This document shows, one piece after another, positions 1 to 8,247 of a DNA stretch of 13,178 nucleotides (the stretch's first letter is position 1; each line of letters begins with the position of its first letter). Under the pieces are notes generated by a model, which worked only from the letters and a program-made list of their open reading frames with translations, did no database searches and was not told the DNA's origin. The position numbers and the translations under genes were made by a program. Source of the DNA: Coriobacteriales bacterium. GTDB lineage: Bacteria > Actinomycetota > Coriobacteriia > Coriobacteriales > UBA8131. Location: contig JAIRUT010000147.1 in the NCBI GenBank assembly GCA_031254255.1, forward strand, positions 1-13,178, written 5' to 3'.

Positions 1-590
1 TAGGCGCCGGGCGAGGTACCAAGACGGTCCTGATCAACCGCGCCCTGCAAAGGCAGGATGCCTCGCTTGAATCGCACTATCTGCATGTGGCCGTCGATCT
101 TCACGACTTCAAGATCGCGCTGGTCAAGCAACGCATTGAGCAGTACGGCCTGAAGGGTGTTCAAACCCTGACGGCAGACATCCAGCAACTGGACAAACTG
201 AAAGCTGCAGGAAAACTACCGGAGAGTTTTGATGCTGTTTTCATAGATGCACCCTGCTCAGGAAGCGGCACCCTAAGACGTCACCCAGAAATCCGCTGGC
301 AACTACAGCCAGACGATGTCACCCAGCTCTCCAGACAGGCAACAGAATTCCTACAGGTAGGCGCAAGTTTCGTAAAGCCAGGCGGTACCCTGACCTACGC
401 CACATGCAGCATTTTCTACGAAGAAAACGGACAGGTCATAAAGACATTCCTGAGTTCCCCAAATGGAGCAAGTTTTCAACCCCTGACAACCGCAGGCACC
501 AGCACACCCCACGTCAAAGCCCCAAACGGCGACACCCACTACCTGGCAATCCTAAAAAGACAAAAAGGGGACGGTTCTTTTATGTCTTGA
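1..590 (+). CDS. rsmB: 16S rRNA (cytosine-C5)-methyltransferase RsmB, C-terminal part (5' end outside window)
   Basis: The reading frame is open from base 3 and stops at TGA 588-590, so only about 195 C-terminal residues are present. They cover the Rossmann SAM-dependent methyltransferase domain of the RsmB/NSUN family, which methylates a cytosine (C967 in E. coli) of 16S rRNA. Visible motifs are the SAM-binding loop GAGRGTKT at the very start, an acidic motif (VAVDLHDFK), motif IV DAPCSGSGTLRRHPEIRW with its conserved Cys, and motif VI YATCS, whose Cys is the family's catalytic nucleophile. The normal RsmB body ends around HYLAILKR. The last eleven residues (KRQKGDGSFMS) and the stop are encoded by the left arm of an inverted repeat, so the native C-terminus was probably replaced or extended by a few residues without touching the catalytic core. 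The N-terminal NusB-like domain lies outside the window. Assignment to RsmB rather than another NSUN-type enzyme rests on the motif IV wording. Confidence 0.92.
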   Translation, partial: GAGRGTKTVLINRALQRQDASLESHYLHVAVDLHDFKIALVKQRIEQYGLKGVQTLTADIQQLDKLKAAGKLPESFDAVFIDAPCSGSGTLRRHPEIRWQLQPDDVTQLSRQATEFLQVGASFVKPGGTLTYATCSIFYEENGQVIKTFLSSPNGASFQPLTTAGTSTPHVKAPNGDTHYLAILKRQKGDGSFMS

Positions 591-657
591 GCTCCAGTTT
601 CCACGCCAGCTGTTTCATTATCCAAGACATAAAAGAACCGTCCCCTTTCTGTCTTTT
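555..657. repeat. Long inverted repeat (REP/MITE-like) overlapping the rsmB 3' end
   Basis: Two 35-base arms, 555-589 and 623-657, are reverse complements with a single mismatch and enclose a 33-base loop. The core GGGGACGGTTCTTTTATGTC is present once in each orientation. The left arm begins exactly at an rsmB codon and supplies its last eleven codons and stop. I see no transposase and no clear target-site duplication in the flanks. From memory, the GGGGACGGTTCTTTT core recurs in many bacterial genomes near REP-associated tyrosine transposases (RAYT/TnpA-REP); that link is recollection, not something visible here. In RNA the arms would form a very stable hairpin just after rsmB, so it may also act as a terminator or 3'-end stabiliser. 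There is no proper U-tract after the stem. Confidence 0.8.
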
Positions 658-956
658 CTGCCCGTCAACCCGCCTACCACAGTGCTTGATTCATCCACTA
701 CAATGTATTCTTCTTTACTTGGCCAATTTGCAAGGCTAGTCGATACATCAGGTTTTCTTTACAAAACATTAACACTGTGGTGGTAAATCCGCACACTAAC
801 TTTATGCCTGCCCTGCTATCTTGTTCGGTTGGAATGTCATTGGTTGGAAAACACAGGCTTTTGACCAGTTGTTGCAGGCGATGACTGGTTGCGTTAAATG
901 TTGGGAACAGGTGTACGTTAAATGGGAATACTGACGACAGGTGAAAGTGACAGGAA
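658..956. other. Intergenic region between the rsmB repeat and kdpA (kdp leader/promoter region)
   Basis: This ~300-bp stretch holds no convincing gene of ordinary size. It must contain the kdp promoter, but I cannot place it firmly. Weak candidates are a TTTACA hexamer at 758-763 without a good -10, and a TTGCAG (872-877)/TTAAAT (894-899) pair 16 bp apart. Repeated words that could be operator elements are GGTTGGAA at 827-834 and 842-849, CGTTAAATG at 892-900 and 916-924, and an ACCAGT/ACTGGT inverted pair. I looked for a kdpF-like hydrophobic mini-protein and for the conserved core of a ydaO-type c-di-AMP riboswitch and recognised neither. Confidence 0.5.
864..889. promoter_or_regulatory. 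Inverted repeat ACCAGT-N14-ACTGGT, possible operator upstream of kdpA
   Basis: Perfect 6-base arms at 864-869 and 884-889 are centred 20 bp apart, about two helical turns, and lie about 70 bp before kdpA. That geometry would suit a dimeric regulator, and KdpE encoded downstream is the obvious candidate because Kdp operons are normally activated by their own KdpE. OmpR-family regulators more often bind direct repeats, however, and a 6-base pair in 300 bp can arise by chance. Confidence 0.2.
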
Positions 957-960
957 ATGA
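922..960 (+). other. Possible 12-codon leader ORF overlapping the kdpA start (ATGA)
   Basis: ATG 922 opens a 12-residue frame, [12 protein letters not shown], whose TGA (958-960) overlaps the kdpA ATG (957-959) in an ATGA arrangement. It has a plausible Shine-Dalgarno, AGGTG at 909-913, 8 bases upstream. The kdpA start has no well-spaced ribosome-binding site of its own: AGGTGA at 939-944 is 12 bases away and AGGA at 952-955 is only 1 base away. Translational coupling from this mini-ORF would solve that. A 12-codon ORF is easily found by chance, so this is only a suggestion. Confidence 0.22.
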
Positions 961-2639
961 GTTTGGTAATTCTGCAAGACATCTTTTTTATCTCGCTGTT
1001 GATATTGGCAGCTATTCCGCTTGGACTTTACATCCACAAAATCATGATCGGGCAGAAGGTTTTTCTGACTCCCGTCCTGGCACCGGTTGAGCGGATTGTC
1101 TACAAGATCTGCGGGGTCAAAGCCAACGAGGAGATGCGGCCGAAAAGGTACTTGCTGGCGATCTTGGCCTTTAGCCTTGTCGGGTTGATCGTTCTCTTCC
1201 TGATCCAACTGCTTCAGGGTTGGCTCCCCTTGAATCCCCAGCAATTCTCTGGAGTCAGGTGGGATCTGGCCCTCAACACCTCAGCCAGTTATGTTTCCAA
1301 TACGAATTGGCAGGCCTATGCCGGTGAGACGACCCTCAGCTATCTCACTCAAGCACTTGGCATGACCGTCCAGAATTTTGTTTCCGCTGCCACCGGAATA
1401 GCCGTACTCTTTGTATTGATCAGAGGCTTTATTCAAAGGGAGAAGGAGACCATCGGTAACTTCTGGGTGGATCTGACCAGGGTCACGCTATACGTACTGA
1501 TTCCGCTTTCGATAGTTATCGCCTTGGTACTGGTCTCCCAGGGTGTAGTCCAGACTTTTTTGCCAAACCATATTGCCTCCAGTTTGGCGGGCGGATTGTC
1601 CCAGGTGACTCCGTTGGGGCCAGCTGCCAGCCAGATCGCCATCAAGCAGCTTGGTACCAATGGTGGCGGCTTCTTCGGGACAAATTCGGCCTTTCCGCTG
1701 GAAAACCCGAACACATTCTCCAACTTCATCGAGACTTTCAGCCTGCTGATCATTCCCTCCGCCCTTTGCTTCACCTTTGGCAAAGCGGTTAAAGACCACA
1801 AACAAGGAAGATCGATCATCACGGTCATGTTGATCCTATTCATTGTTGGTCTGACAGTGATCACCATCAGCGAGCAGTATCTAGCACCCCAGTTTGCCGG
1901 CGTTGTCGTTTCTGGCAATATGGAGGGTAAGGAGGTCATCAACGGTATAGGGGCTTCCGCACTCTGGGGAGCTTCGACCACAGCGGCATCCAATGGCGCT
2001 GTCAACGCGACACCGGACAGTTTTACAGCCTTCGGCGGCATGACGATGCTGGTCTTGATGCAGCTTGGCGAGATAGTCTTTGGCGGTGTCGGCAGCGGGC
2101 TTTATGCGATGCTTGGATTCGTGATGTTGACGGTCTTCATCGCTGGACTGATGGTCGGGCGAACACCGGAGTACCTGAGCAAGAAGATCGAACCATACGA
2201 TATGCGCATGGTCTGCCTGATAATATTCACTCCACCATTGGTGGCCCTGCTTTCCACGGCCGTCGCAGTCTTGATGCCCGGCGCAGCGGGATGGTTGACC
2301 AACAGCGGCGCACATGGCTTCTCTGAGATCCTTTACGGCTACACCTCGATGGCCAACAACAATGGCAGCGCCTTCGCTGGCCTCCAAGCCAACACGGTAT
2401 TTACGAACTTGGTTGGTGGAGCAGTCATGTTGCTGGTGCGCTTCCTCCCGATCAGCGCCACCATACTTCTGGCCGGAAACATGTCGCGCAAGAAAAGCGT
2501 TGCCGTCAGTGAGGGCACCCTCTCCACTACCAATGGGATATTTGTCGGCCTGTTGATAGCGATCATTCTGATCGTTGGAGCGCTGGCCTTCCTACCCGCT
2601 TTGGCGCTTGGCCCCATCGCCAGCTTCTTCACAAATTAA
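957..2639 (+). CDS. kdpA: Potassium-transporting ATPase, K+-binding channel-like subunit KdpA
   Basis: KdpA is the membrane subunit of the high-affinity K+ pump KdpFABC; it resembles a K+ channel and holds the selectivity filter. The 560 residues match the usual family length (about 557 in E. coli). Several hydrophobic segments are evident along the chain. Pore-loop motifs are clear: [20 protein letters not shown] starting at residue 234, the [10 protein letters not shown] loop, the [10 protein letters not shown] loop and the [12 protein letters not shown] segment near the C-terminus. The first pore region, [18 protein letters not shown], is also typical. The start is ATG 957, the only sensible in-frame start before the conserved N-terminal helix; its ribosome-binding site is poorly spaced and may depend on coupling to the mini-ORF in front. 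It is the first gene of the kdpABCDE run, 39 bp before kdpB. No kdpF-like peptide is visible ahead of it. Confidence 0.98.
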   Translation: MSLVILQDIFFISLLILAAIPLGLYIHKIMIGQKVFLTPVLAPVERIVYKICGVKANEEMRPKRYLLAILAFSLVGLIVLFLIQLLQGWLPLNPQQFSGVRWDLALNTSASYVSNTNWQAYAGETTLSYLTQALGMTVQNFVSAATGIAVLFVLIRGFIQREKETIGNFWVDLTRVTLYVLIPLSIVIALVLVSQGVVQTFLPNHIASSLAGGLSQVTPLGPAASQIAIKQLGTNGGGFFGTNSAFPLENPNTFSNFIETFSLLIIPSALCFTFGKAVKDHKQGRSIITVMLILFIVGLTVITISEQYLAPQFAGVVVSGNMEGKEVINGIGASALWGASTTAASNGAVNATPDSFTAFGGMTMLVLMQLGEIVFGGVGSGLYAMLGFVMLTVFIAGLMVGRTPEYLSKKIEPYDMRMVCLIIFTPPLVALLSTAVAVLMPGAAGWLTNSGAHGFSEILYGYTSMANNNGSAFAGLQANTVFTNLVGGAVMLLVRFLPISATILLAGNMSRKKSVAVSEGTLSTTNGIFVGLLIAIILIVGALAFLPALALGPIASFFTN

Positions 2640-2666
2640 TCGGATTCGACTCGGACACAGGCCTTT

Positions 2667-2672
2667 AGGTGA
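2667..2672 (+). promoter_or_regulatory. Ribosome-binding site deciding the kdpB start
   Basis: AGGTGA lies 6 bases before ATG 2679 but directly abuts the in-frame TTG at 2673. The spacing therefore favours ATG 2679 as the kdpB start. Confidence 0.6.
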
Positions 2673-2678
2673 TTGATC

Positions 2679-4865
2679 ATGAAACCAGCACTGAACAACC
2701 AGATCAAAGATGCACTCAAGCAATCCTTCATCAAGCTCGCACCGCAGACCCAAATCAAGAATCCCGTGATGCTTGTGGTCTATTTGGGAGCGGTCCTGAC
2801 CACGCTGCTCTTCTTCTTGTCACTAGCTGGCTTCAGGGATGCAAACCCCGGCTTTATACTGGCAATAGCCTTGATCCTGTGGTTTACGGTGCTCTTTGCC
2901 AACTTTGCCGAAGCCATCGCCGAGAGTCGTGGGCGCGCCCAGGCCGACAGCCTGCGCAGTGCCCGCCAAGACGTCAAGGCCAAGAAGCTGGTGTCGGCCG
3001 GTGATCCCAGCAACTACAGCGAGGTGCTTTCTTCCAGCTTGAAGAAAGGCGACATTGTGTATGTGGTTGCTGGAGAGCAGATCCCGATGGATGGCGAAGT
3101 TATCGACGGTGCGGCATCGGTGGACGAAAGCGCTATCACCGGTGAGTCAGCTCCGGTGATCCGTGAATCCGGCGGTGACCGCAGCGCTGTGACCGGTGGC
3201 ACCTTCCTGATCTCTGACTGGTTGATCGTCAAAATCACAGCCGAGGCTGGGGAGAGTTTTCTGGACAAGATGATTGCCATGGTTGAAGGAGCGTCCCGCA
3301 AAAAGACGCCGAACGAGATTGCCCTGCAAATCTTACTGGTCACGCTGACTGTCATCTTCTTGGTAGTCACTGCTACCTTGTTGCCCTTTACCCACTTCGT
3401 CAGTGGGTTGGTCGGCAGCGGTGCGATGCTCTCCTTTACCGTAGCCATCGCCTTGCTGGTCTGTTTGGCCCCAACCACGATTGGTGCTCTGCTCTCCAGT
3501 ATCGGTATTGCGGGAATGAGCCGCCTGAACCAAGCCAATGTTCTGGCCATGAGCGGACGGGCCATTGAGGCGGCCGGCGATGTCGATGTGCTACTTCTGG
3601 ACAAGACCGGCACGATCACGCTCGGGAACCGCCAAGCCAGCGAGTTCCTGCCGATCAGCGGTGTCAGTGAGGAGGAGCTGGCCGATGCCGCACAGCTCTC
3701 ATCCATTGCCGACGAGACAGCCGAAGGCCGGAGTATCGCCGTACTGGCCAAGCAGCGCTTTGACATCCGAGGCCGGGATATGGCCGCCCTGAATGCCGAG
3801 TTCATCGAGTTTTCGGCCAAGACCAGGATGAGCGGCATCGATTACAACGCCGACCCCGCCGAAGCCACCGAAGCTGCCGAAGCCACCGAAGCTGCCGAAA
3901 CCGCCGAAACCGCCGACCCCGCCGAAGCCGCCGAAGCCGCCGAAGCCACCGAAGCCGCCGAAGCCGCCGACTCCAAGGGCCAGCGCGAGGAGATCCGCAA
4001 GGGTGCCGGTGATGCCGTCAAGCAGTATGTGCTCCAAAAGGGCGGCCAATGGCCCCAGGAGTGTGACCAGATTGTCAAAGGAGTTGCCGAGGTTGGTGGC
4101 ACACCTCTGGTGGTTGCCAGGAATGGCAGGGTTTTGGGAGTGATCCACCTCAAGGACATCGTCAAAAACGGCGTCAAGGAACGCTTTGATGATATGCGCA
4201 AAATCGGTATCAGGACGATTATGATCACTGGGGACAACCCAATGACCGCCGCCGCGATTGCCGCAGAAGCTGGCGTGGATGATTTTTTGGCAGAAGCCAC
4301 ACCGGAGGCCAAGCTCAAGTTGATCCGTGAATACCAGTCCAGTGGGCATCTGGTGGCAATGACCGGAGACGGCACCAATGATGCTCCGGCGCTGGCCCAA
4401 GCCGATGTGGCGGTGGCCATGAATTCCGGAACGCAAGCTGCCAAGGAGGCCGGGAACATGGTCGATCTGGATTCCAGCCCGACCAAACTGATCGATATCG
4501 TCCGCATCGGCAAACAGCTGTTGATGACCCGAGGCGCACTGACCACCTTCAGCGTAACCAATGACGTAGCCAAGTACTTCGCGATCATCCCGGTACTTTT
4601 CTTCGGCATATTTCCGCAGCTCACGGTATTGAATTTTATGCATCTGACCAGCTCCACGACTGCGATCCTCTCTGCGATCATCTATAACGCTTTGATCATC
4701 ATCGCCTTGATCCCTCTGGCACTCAGAGGTGTCAAGTACCGCGAACTTCCAGCTGGTAAGATGCTGGCTCGCAATCTGCTGGTCTTTGGCTTGGGTGGCT
4801 TGGTCTCGCCATTCATCGCCATCAAACTGATCGACCTGATCTTGACGCTTTGTGGGGTGAAGTAA
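2679..4865 (+). CDS. kdpB: Potassium-transporting P-type ATPase catalytic subunit KdpB, with a repeat insertion
   Basis: KdpB hydrolyses ATP to drive K+ uptake through KdpA. From ATG 2679 it is 728 residues, about 46 longer than the usual ~682. P-type ATPase landmarks are in order: the actuator-domain TGES at residues 154-157, the membrane [10 protein letters not shown] segment, the phosphorylation site DKTGTIT with Asp308, and the hinge motif GDGTNDAPA with Asp564. These imply an intact catalytic cycle. The excess length is a 40-residue Ala/Glu/Thr/Pro/Asp tract, residues 391-430, between TRMSGIDYN and the IRKG motif. This is a loop of the nucleotide-binding domain close to the residues that contact ATP in E. 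coli KdpB (Phe377 and Lys395, known from the family). The insert is in frame and the flanks are well conserved, so the protein is probably functional. By homology, the Ser of TGES is the inhibitory phosphorylation site described in E. coli (Ser162). Its stop is followed after one base by kdpC. Confidence 0.97.
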   Translation: MKPALNNQIKDALKQSFIKLAPQTQIKNPVMLVVYLGAVLTTLLFFLSLAGFRDANPGFILAIALILWFTVLFANFAEAIAESRGRAQADSLRSARQDVKAKKLVSAGDPSNYSEVLSSSLKKGDIVYVVAGEQIPMDGEVIDGAASVDESAITGESAPVIRESGGDRSAVTGGTFLISDWLIVKITAEAGESFLDKMIAMVEGASRKKTPNEIALQILLVTLTVIFLVVTATLLPFTHFVSGLVGSGAMLSFTVAIALLVCLAPTTIGALLSSIGIAGMSRLNQANVLAMSGRAIEAAGDVDVLLLDKTGTITLGNRQASEFLPISGVSEEELADAAQLSSIADETAEGRSIAVLAKQRFDIRGRDMAALNAEFIEFSAKTRMSGIDYNADPAEATEAAEATEAAETAETADPAEAAEAAEATEAAEAADSKGQREEIRKGAGDAVKQYVLQKGGQWPQECDQIVKGVAEVGGTPLVVARNGRVLGVIHLKDIVKNGVKERFDDMRKIGIRTIMITGDNPMTAAAIAAEAGVDDFLAEATPEAKLKLIREYQSSGHLVAMTGDGTNDAPALAQADVAVAMNSGTQAAKEAGNMVDLDSSPTKLIDIVRIGKQLLMTRGALTTFSVTNDVAKYFAIIPVLFFGIFPQLTVLNFMHLTSSTTAILSAIIYNALIIIALIPLALRGVKYRELPAGKMLARNLLVFGLGGLVSPFIAIKLIDLILTLCGVK
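3849..3968 (+). repeat. In-frame 9-base tandem repeat inside kdpB (Ala-Glu-rich)
   Basis: About 120 bases are built from degenerate copies of the 9-base unit GCCGAAGCC, with GCCACC, GCTGCC, GCCGAC and CCC variants. In the kdpB frame this encodes exactly 40 residues of Ala, Glu, Thr, Asp and Pro (residues 391-430), made of AEA/TEA/AET triplets. The block DPAEA occurs twice and the block ATEAAE recurs, suggesting growth by duplication of larger pieces as well as single units. Because the unit is a multiple of three, copy-number changes keep the frame. The tract reads as long Gly-Phe repeats on the opposite strand, an artefact of the repeat. Confidence 0.93.
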
Positions 4866-4866
4866 G

Positions 4867-5436
4867 ATGAAGACTTTCCTGAAACAGCTCCGTCCTGCCA
4901 TTATCTGCCTACTGGCCATGACCCTGATCTGCGGAGTGATCTACACCGTTTTGGTTACCGGCATCGCCCAGCTGGCCTTTTCAAAGCAGGCCAATGGCAG
5001 TATCATCGCTGTCAGCTTGGAAGACGGAAGCAAGAAAAGTTATGGCTCGGCATTGATTGGGCAGGAGTTCACCGGATCCGAGTATCTGATTGGTCGGCCG
5101 ATGATGGTCTCCAACCTCTCTCCCAACTCCACCGAGCAGCAGGCATTGGTCCAAGGGCGGATCGACTGGTGGAAGGATCTTGATCCTGGCAGCAGTGCAG
5201 ATATTCCAATTGATCTGGTCACGGCTTCAGGCAGTGGCGTTGATCCGAGTATCTCTCCAGCAGCCGCCAAATATCAGGTGCCACGCATTGCTGCGGCCCG
5301 TAACATCAGTGAGGATCAGGTGCAGGCTATCATAGATAAGTACACCAGCGGTCGGTTCTTGGGGTTTGTCGGTGAGCCGTCGGTCAACGTGCTGAAGGTC
5401 AATCTGACACTGGACGGGCTGAGCTGGACGGACTGA
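4867..5436 (+). CDS. kdpC: Potassium-transporting ATPase accessory subunit KdpC
   Basis: KdpC is the single-span accessory subunit of the KdpFABC pump and is needed for assembly and high-affinity function. The 189-residue product has one N-terminal membrane segment (roughly residues 10-35) followed by an external domain with family signatures: GSALIGQEF, YLIGRP, DLVTASGSGVDPSISPAAA and FLGFVGEPSVNVLKVNLTLD. The YLIGRP-to-DLVTASGSG part is the short variant in which the Ser/Asn-rich E. coli stretch is replaced by a WWKDLDPG loop. ATG 4867 follows the kdpB stop by one base, with the purine-rich GGGGTGAAG within the end of kdpB serving as ribosome-binding site, so translation is probably coupled to kdpB. 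Length and motifs are complete and nothing looks broken. Confidence 0.97.
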   Translation: MKTFLKQLRPAIICLLAMTLICGVIYTVLVTGIAQLAFSKQANGSIIAVSLEDGSKKSYGSALIGQEFTGSEYLIGRPMMVSNLSPNSTEQQALVQGRIDWWKDLDPGSSADIPIDLVTASGSGVDPSISPAAAKYQVPRIAAARNISEDQVQAIIDKYTSGRFLGFVGEPSVNVLKVNLTLDGLSWTD

Positions 5437-5457
5437 CATAGACAGGGAGGGTTTGGC

Positions 5458-8247
5458 ATGGATGAGCAACGTCCGAATCCGGAAGGTTTGCTGGGTGAGC
5501 TGACGAAGTCCGATGAGAAGCGGGGGAAACTGAAGATCTTCTTCGGCTACGCGGCAGGGGTCGGCAAGACCTACGCCATGTTAGACGAGGCCCATGAGCT
5601 CCTCTCGAATGGTGTTGATGTGGTTGCCGGATACATTGAACCGCATACCAGGGCTGAGACCATGCATCTTCTGGAGGGCATTCCCGCGTTGCCGCCACAA
5701 AGGATCAACTACAAAAACATCGAACTCAGGGAGTTTGACCTGGATGCCGCCCTGAGAAGGCATCCGAAAATCATTTTGGTAGATGAGCTGGCCCACACCA
5801 ATGCCAACGGCGTCCGCAACAGAAAACGCTACCAAGATGTCGAGGAATTGCTGGATGCCGGCATTGACGTCTACACCACCTTGAACGTGCAGCATCTCGA
5901 GAGCCTGAACAACATTGTCAGCGACATTACTAAGATCACCGTCAACGAGACAGTTCCGGACTCCATCTTTGACCGTGCCAACAAGGTCAAGATTGTCGAT
6001 GTCGAACCAGACGAACTGCTCCTGCGCTTCGAAGAAGGCAAGATCTACCGCCCCGACCGTGCTGAAATAGCGATGGACAACTTCTTCAGCAGGGACAACC
6101 TGCGTCTGTTGCGCGAGATTGCCGTTCGCAAGGCCGCTGATCGAATCAGCCACGAGAACCTGAATGTCAAACAGATATCCGAGAAGCTGGCCGACGCCAA
6201 ATTGATAGCCTGTGTGAGCCATTCGCCTTCGTCGGCCAAATGTATACGTTGGGCGGCCAGAATGGCCGAGTCCTTCTATATTCCCTGGGCTGCGGTCTAC
6301 GTTGAAGACATGGATCCAGAAGACCTCAGCACAGAACAGAAAGAATGCAAACGGTCCAATCTGGAGCTGGCCGAACGCCTGGGGGCAGAGATAGTCACGC
6401 TGAGCGGTGTGGATGCAGCCACAGCAGTTTCTGAGTATGCCCGGTTGTCCGGGATCACGAACATCGTGATCGGCAAACACCGCAGACGCAGTTGGTTCAA
6501 GGCAGATTTCGAGGAACGGCTGATTGGCCTACTGCCAAATGCCGAGATCCACGTGATGCCCGATAGCAAGCCAAGCAAGAAAGAGGCCGGCCTGCGGGCT
6601 CGCTGGAAGGCCAACTGGCGGGAGGAGTGGAGTGCGAATATCAATTTCTCGCTTCAAGACCTGCTTATTTCTGTCCTGCTGATCGCCTTGGCTACCAGTA
6701 TCTCCTATTTACTCAAATTGGCGGCTATTGGCGATCAGAATATCATCATGGTCTATATTCTCTCGGTGCTTCTGATATCGCGGTTCACAAAAGGTTTTCT
6801 TTATGGCATCCTTTCCTCCATAATCAGTGTTTTTTTATTCAACTTTTTTTATACAGTACCCTACTTCACCTTCAATGCGATCGCCCCTGGATACCCGATC
6901 ACCTTCGTCATCATGTTGGCCGCGGCCATCATCACGTCTACCTTGACGGGCAGGGTGAAAAAACAGGCTCGCTTGGCAGTCCAACGTGAGCAGCGTGTCA
7001 AGAAGCTTTACGATATCAACCGCAAGCTCTTGGCTACCAGAGGCACCCAGAACATCATCGACCTGATCAATGACTATCTGGCCAGACTTTTTGGAAGTTC
7101 GGTGATCTTCTATACAAATCCGGGCAGCAAAGATGCCGGAACAGTCTTGGCTGCTGCGGGCGATGATCCGGAATTCCTGATGCATGCAGACGAGAAAGCC
7201 GTTGCCAACTGGAGTTACCTGAACAAAAAAGAGGCCGGACAGGGAACGGACACGCTGAGTGGCGCCAAAGCCTTCTACATACCGGTGGTCTCCCAGGGAA
7301 AATCCCTGGGTGTGATCGGCCTATCCTGCACCAAAGATAAATTGAACCAGGACAGCAGGTCCTTCCTCCAACAAATAGTCGCTCAAACCGCCCTGGCCCT
7401 GGAGCGCCAGGTGCTTTCTGCGTCGCAGTACAACGCCAAGGTTACGGCGGAAAAAGAGGAGATGCGCAGCAACCTGCTGCATGCCATCTCGCATGACCTG
7501 CGTACACCGCTGACCGGCATTCTCGGAGCCAGCTCGACCATCTTGGAGAACAGTGACTCAATCCCAGATGAGGAGAAGAAAAAGCTGCTCATGAACATCA
7601 AGGATGATTCCAGCTGGCTGATCAGGATGATTGAAAACCTCCTCTCGATCACGAGGATCAGCGAAGATGGAACCAGCCTGGTGAAGTCTTCAGAAGCTGT
7701 GGAGGAGATAATCTCGGAGGCGGCAGCTCGCATCCGTCAGCGTTTTCCGGAGATCAAGCTTTCCGTGCATGTGCCTGAAGAGGTCCTGATCGCGCCGATG
7801 GATCCGATTCTGATTGAACAAGTATTGATAAATCTGCTGGAAAATGCCATAAAACACAACAGCGTAAACACTGAGATCAGCCTCCAAGTCAAACGGGTGC
7901 AAGATTCCGTGGAATTTGAGATCCGGGATTTCGGTAGTGGCATTCGTGCCGACGATCTCCCGCACCTCTTTGATGGCCTGCCCAGCAAAGACAGCAGTCC
8001 GGATGCCTTACGTGGTTTTGGCATTGGGCTTTCCATCTGCAAATCAATCATTGATGCCCATGGCGGTAAAATAGAGGCGTTGAACAATTTTGACTGCAAA
8101 CCAGCACCACCAAGTGGCCGAATCGACGAGTCTGCCCAAGGAGCACTTCACGGAGAGACCCGCAAAGCTGAAGTTGAGCCATCAGCTGTCTGCGGTGCCA
8201 CATTCAGGTTCTCACTACCTTTGAGAGATGATGATTTTGGACAATAA
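5458..8247 (+). CDS. kdpD: Osmosensitive K+ channel sensor histidine kinase KdpD
   Basis: KdpD is the membrane kinase that senses K+ limitation and phosphorylates KdpE. The 929 residues show the full architecture: an N-terminal KdpD domain with Walker A GYAAGVGKT (30-38) and Walker B-like ILVDELAHTN (from about 106); a universal-stress-protein-like domain (about 247-368); closely spaced membrane segments at about 400-495; a GAF-like domain (about 525-650); a HisKA domain with HAISHDLRTPL and phospho-acceptor His679; and a HATPase domain with LLENAIKHN, RDFGSGI and GFGIGLSICKSI. ATG 5458 has a strong ribosome-binding site, AGGGAGG at 5444-5450. Between HGGKIEALNN and GATFRFSLPL, where the family normally has only a few residues, there are about 34 extra ones (879-912) rich in Pro, Gly, Glu and Ala. 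The gene overlaps kdpE by 20 bases, so the kinase and regulator are probably translationally coupled. Confidence 0.97.
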   Translation: MDEQRPNPEGLLGELTKSDEKRGKLKIFFGYAAGVGKTYAMLDEAHELLSNGVDVVAGYIEPHTRAETMHLLEGIPALPPQRINYKNIELREFDLDAALRRHPKIILVDELAHTNANGVRNRKRYQDVEELLDAGIDVYTTLNVQHLESLNNIVSDITKITVNETVPDSIFDRANKVKIVDVEPDELLLRFEEGKIYRPDRAEIAMDNFFSRDNLRLLREIAVRKAADRISHENLNVKQISEKLADAKLIACVSHSPSSAKCIRWAARMAESFYIPWAAVYVEDMDPEDLSTEQKECKRSNLELAERLGAEIVTLSGVDAATAVSEYARLSGITNIVIGKHRRRSWFKADFEERLIGLLPNAEIHVMPDSKPSKKEAGLRARWKANWREEWSANINFSLQDLLISVLLIALATSISYLLKLAAIGDQNIIMVYILSVLLISRFTKGFLYGILSSIISVFLFNFFYTVPYFTFNAIAPGYPITFVIMLAAAIITSTLTGRVKKQARLAVQREQRVKKLYDINRKLLATRGTQNIIDLINDYLARLFGSSVIFYTNPGSKDAGTVLAAAGDDPEFLMHADEKAVANWSYLNKKEAGQGTDTLSGAKAFYIPVVSQGKSLGVIGLSCTKDKLNQDSRSFLQQIVAQTALALERQVLSASQYNAKVTAEKEEMRSNLLHAISHDLRTPLTGILGASSTILENSDSIPDEEKKKLLMNIKDDSSWLIRMIENLLSITRISEDGTSLVKSSEAVEEIISEAAARIRQRFPEIKLSVHVPEEVLIAPMDPILIEQVLINLLENAIKHNSVNTEISLQVKRVQDSVEFEIRDFGSGIRADDLPHLFDGLPSKDSSPDALRGFGIGLSICKSIIDAHGGKIEALNNFDCKPAPPSGRIDESAQGALHGETRKAEVEPSAVCGATFRFSLPLRDDDFGQ

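Noticed and set aside
404..739. A 111-codon + strand frame across the rsmB end and the inverted repeat
   Set aside because: It runs through both arms of the repeat and overlaps rsmB out of frame; no domain is recognisable.
658..956. A c-di-AMP (ydaO-type) riboswitch before kdpA
   Set aside because: Such riboswitches precede K+ transporter genes in some bacteria, but I could not find the conserved core in this region.
3842..4681. Another antisense frame opposite kdpB rich in Ala-Ser
   Set aside because: Shadow of the high-GC coding strand; composition follows the kdpB codons.
3699..4919. A 406-codon antisense open frame opposite kdpB with long Gly-Gly-Phe repeats
   Set aside because: It is the mirror image of the GCC/GAA repeat in kdpB; kdpB has full family motifs, and the antisense frame has no recognisable domain and no separate promoter or ribosome-binding site.
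5581..6480. A 299-codon antisense frame opposite kdpD
   Set aside because: Overlaps the conserved N-terminal and universal-stress domains of KdpD and shows no known domain.
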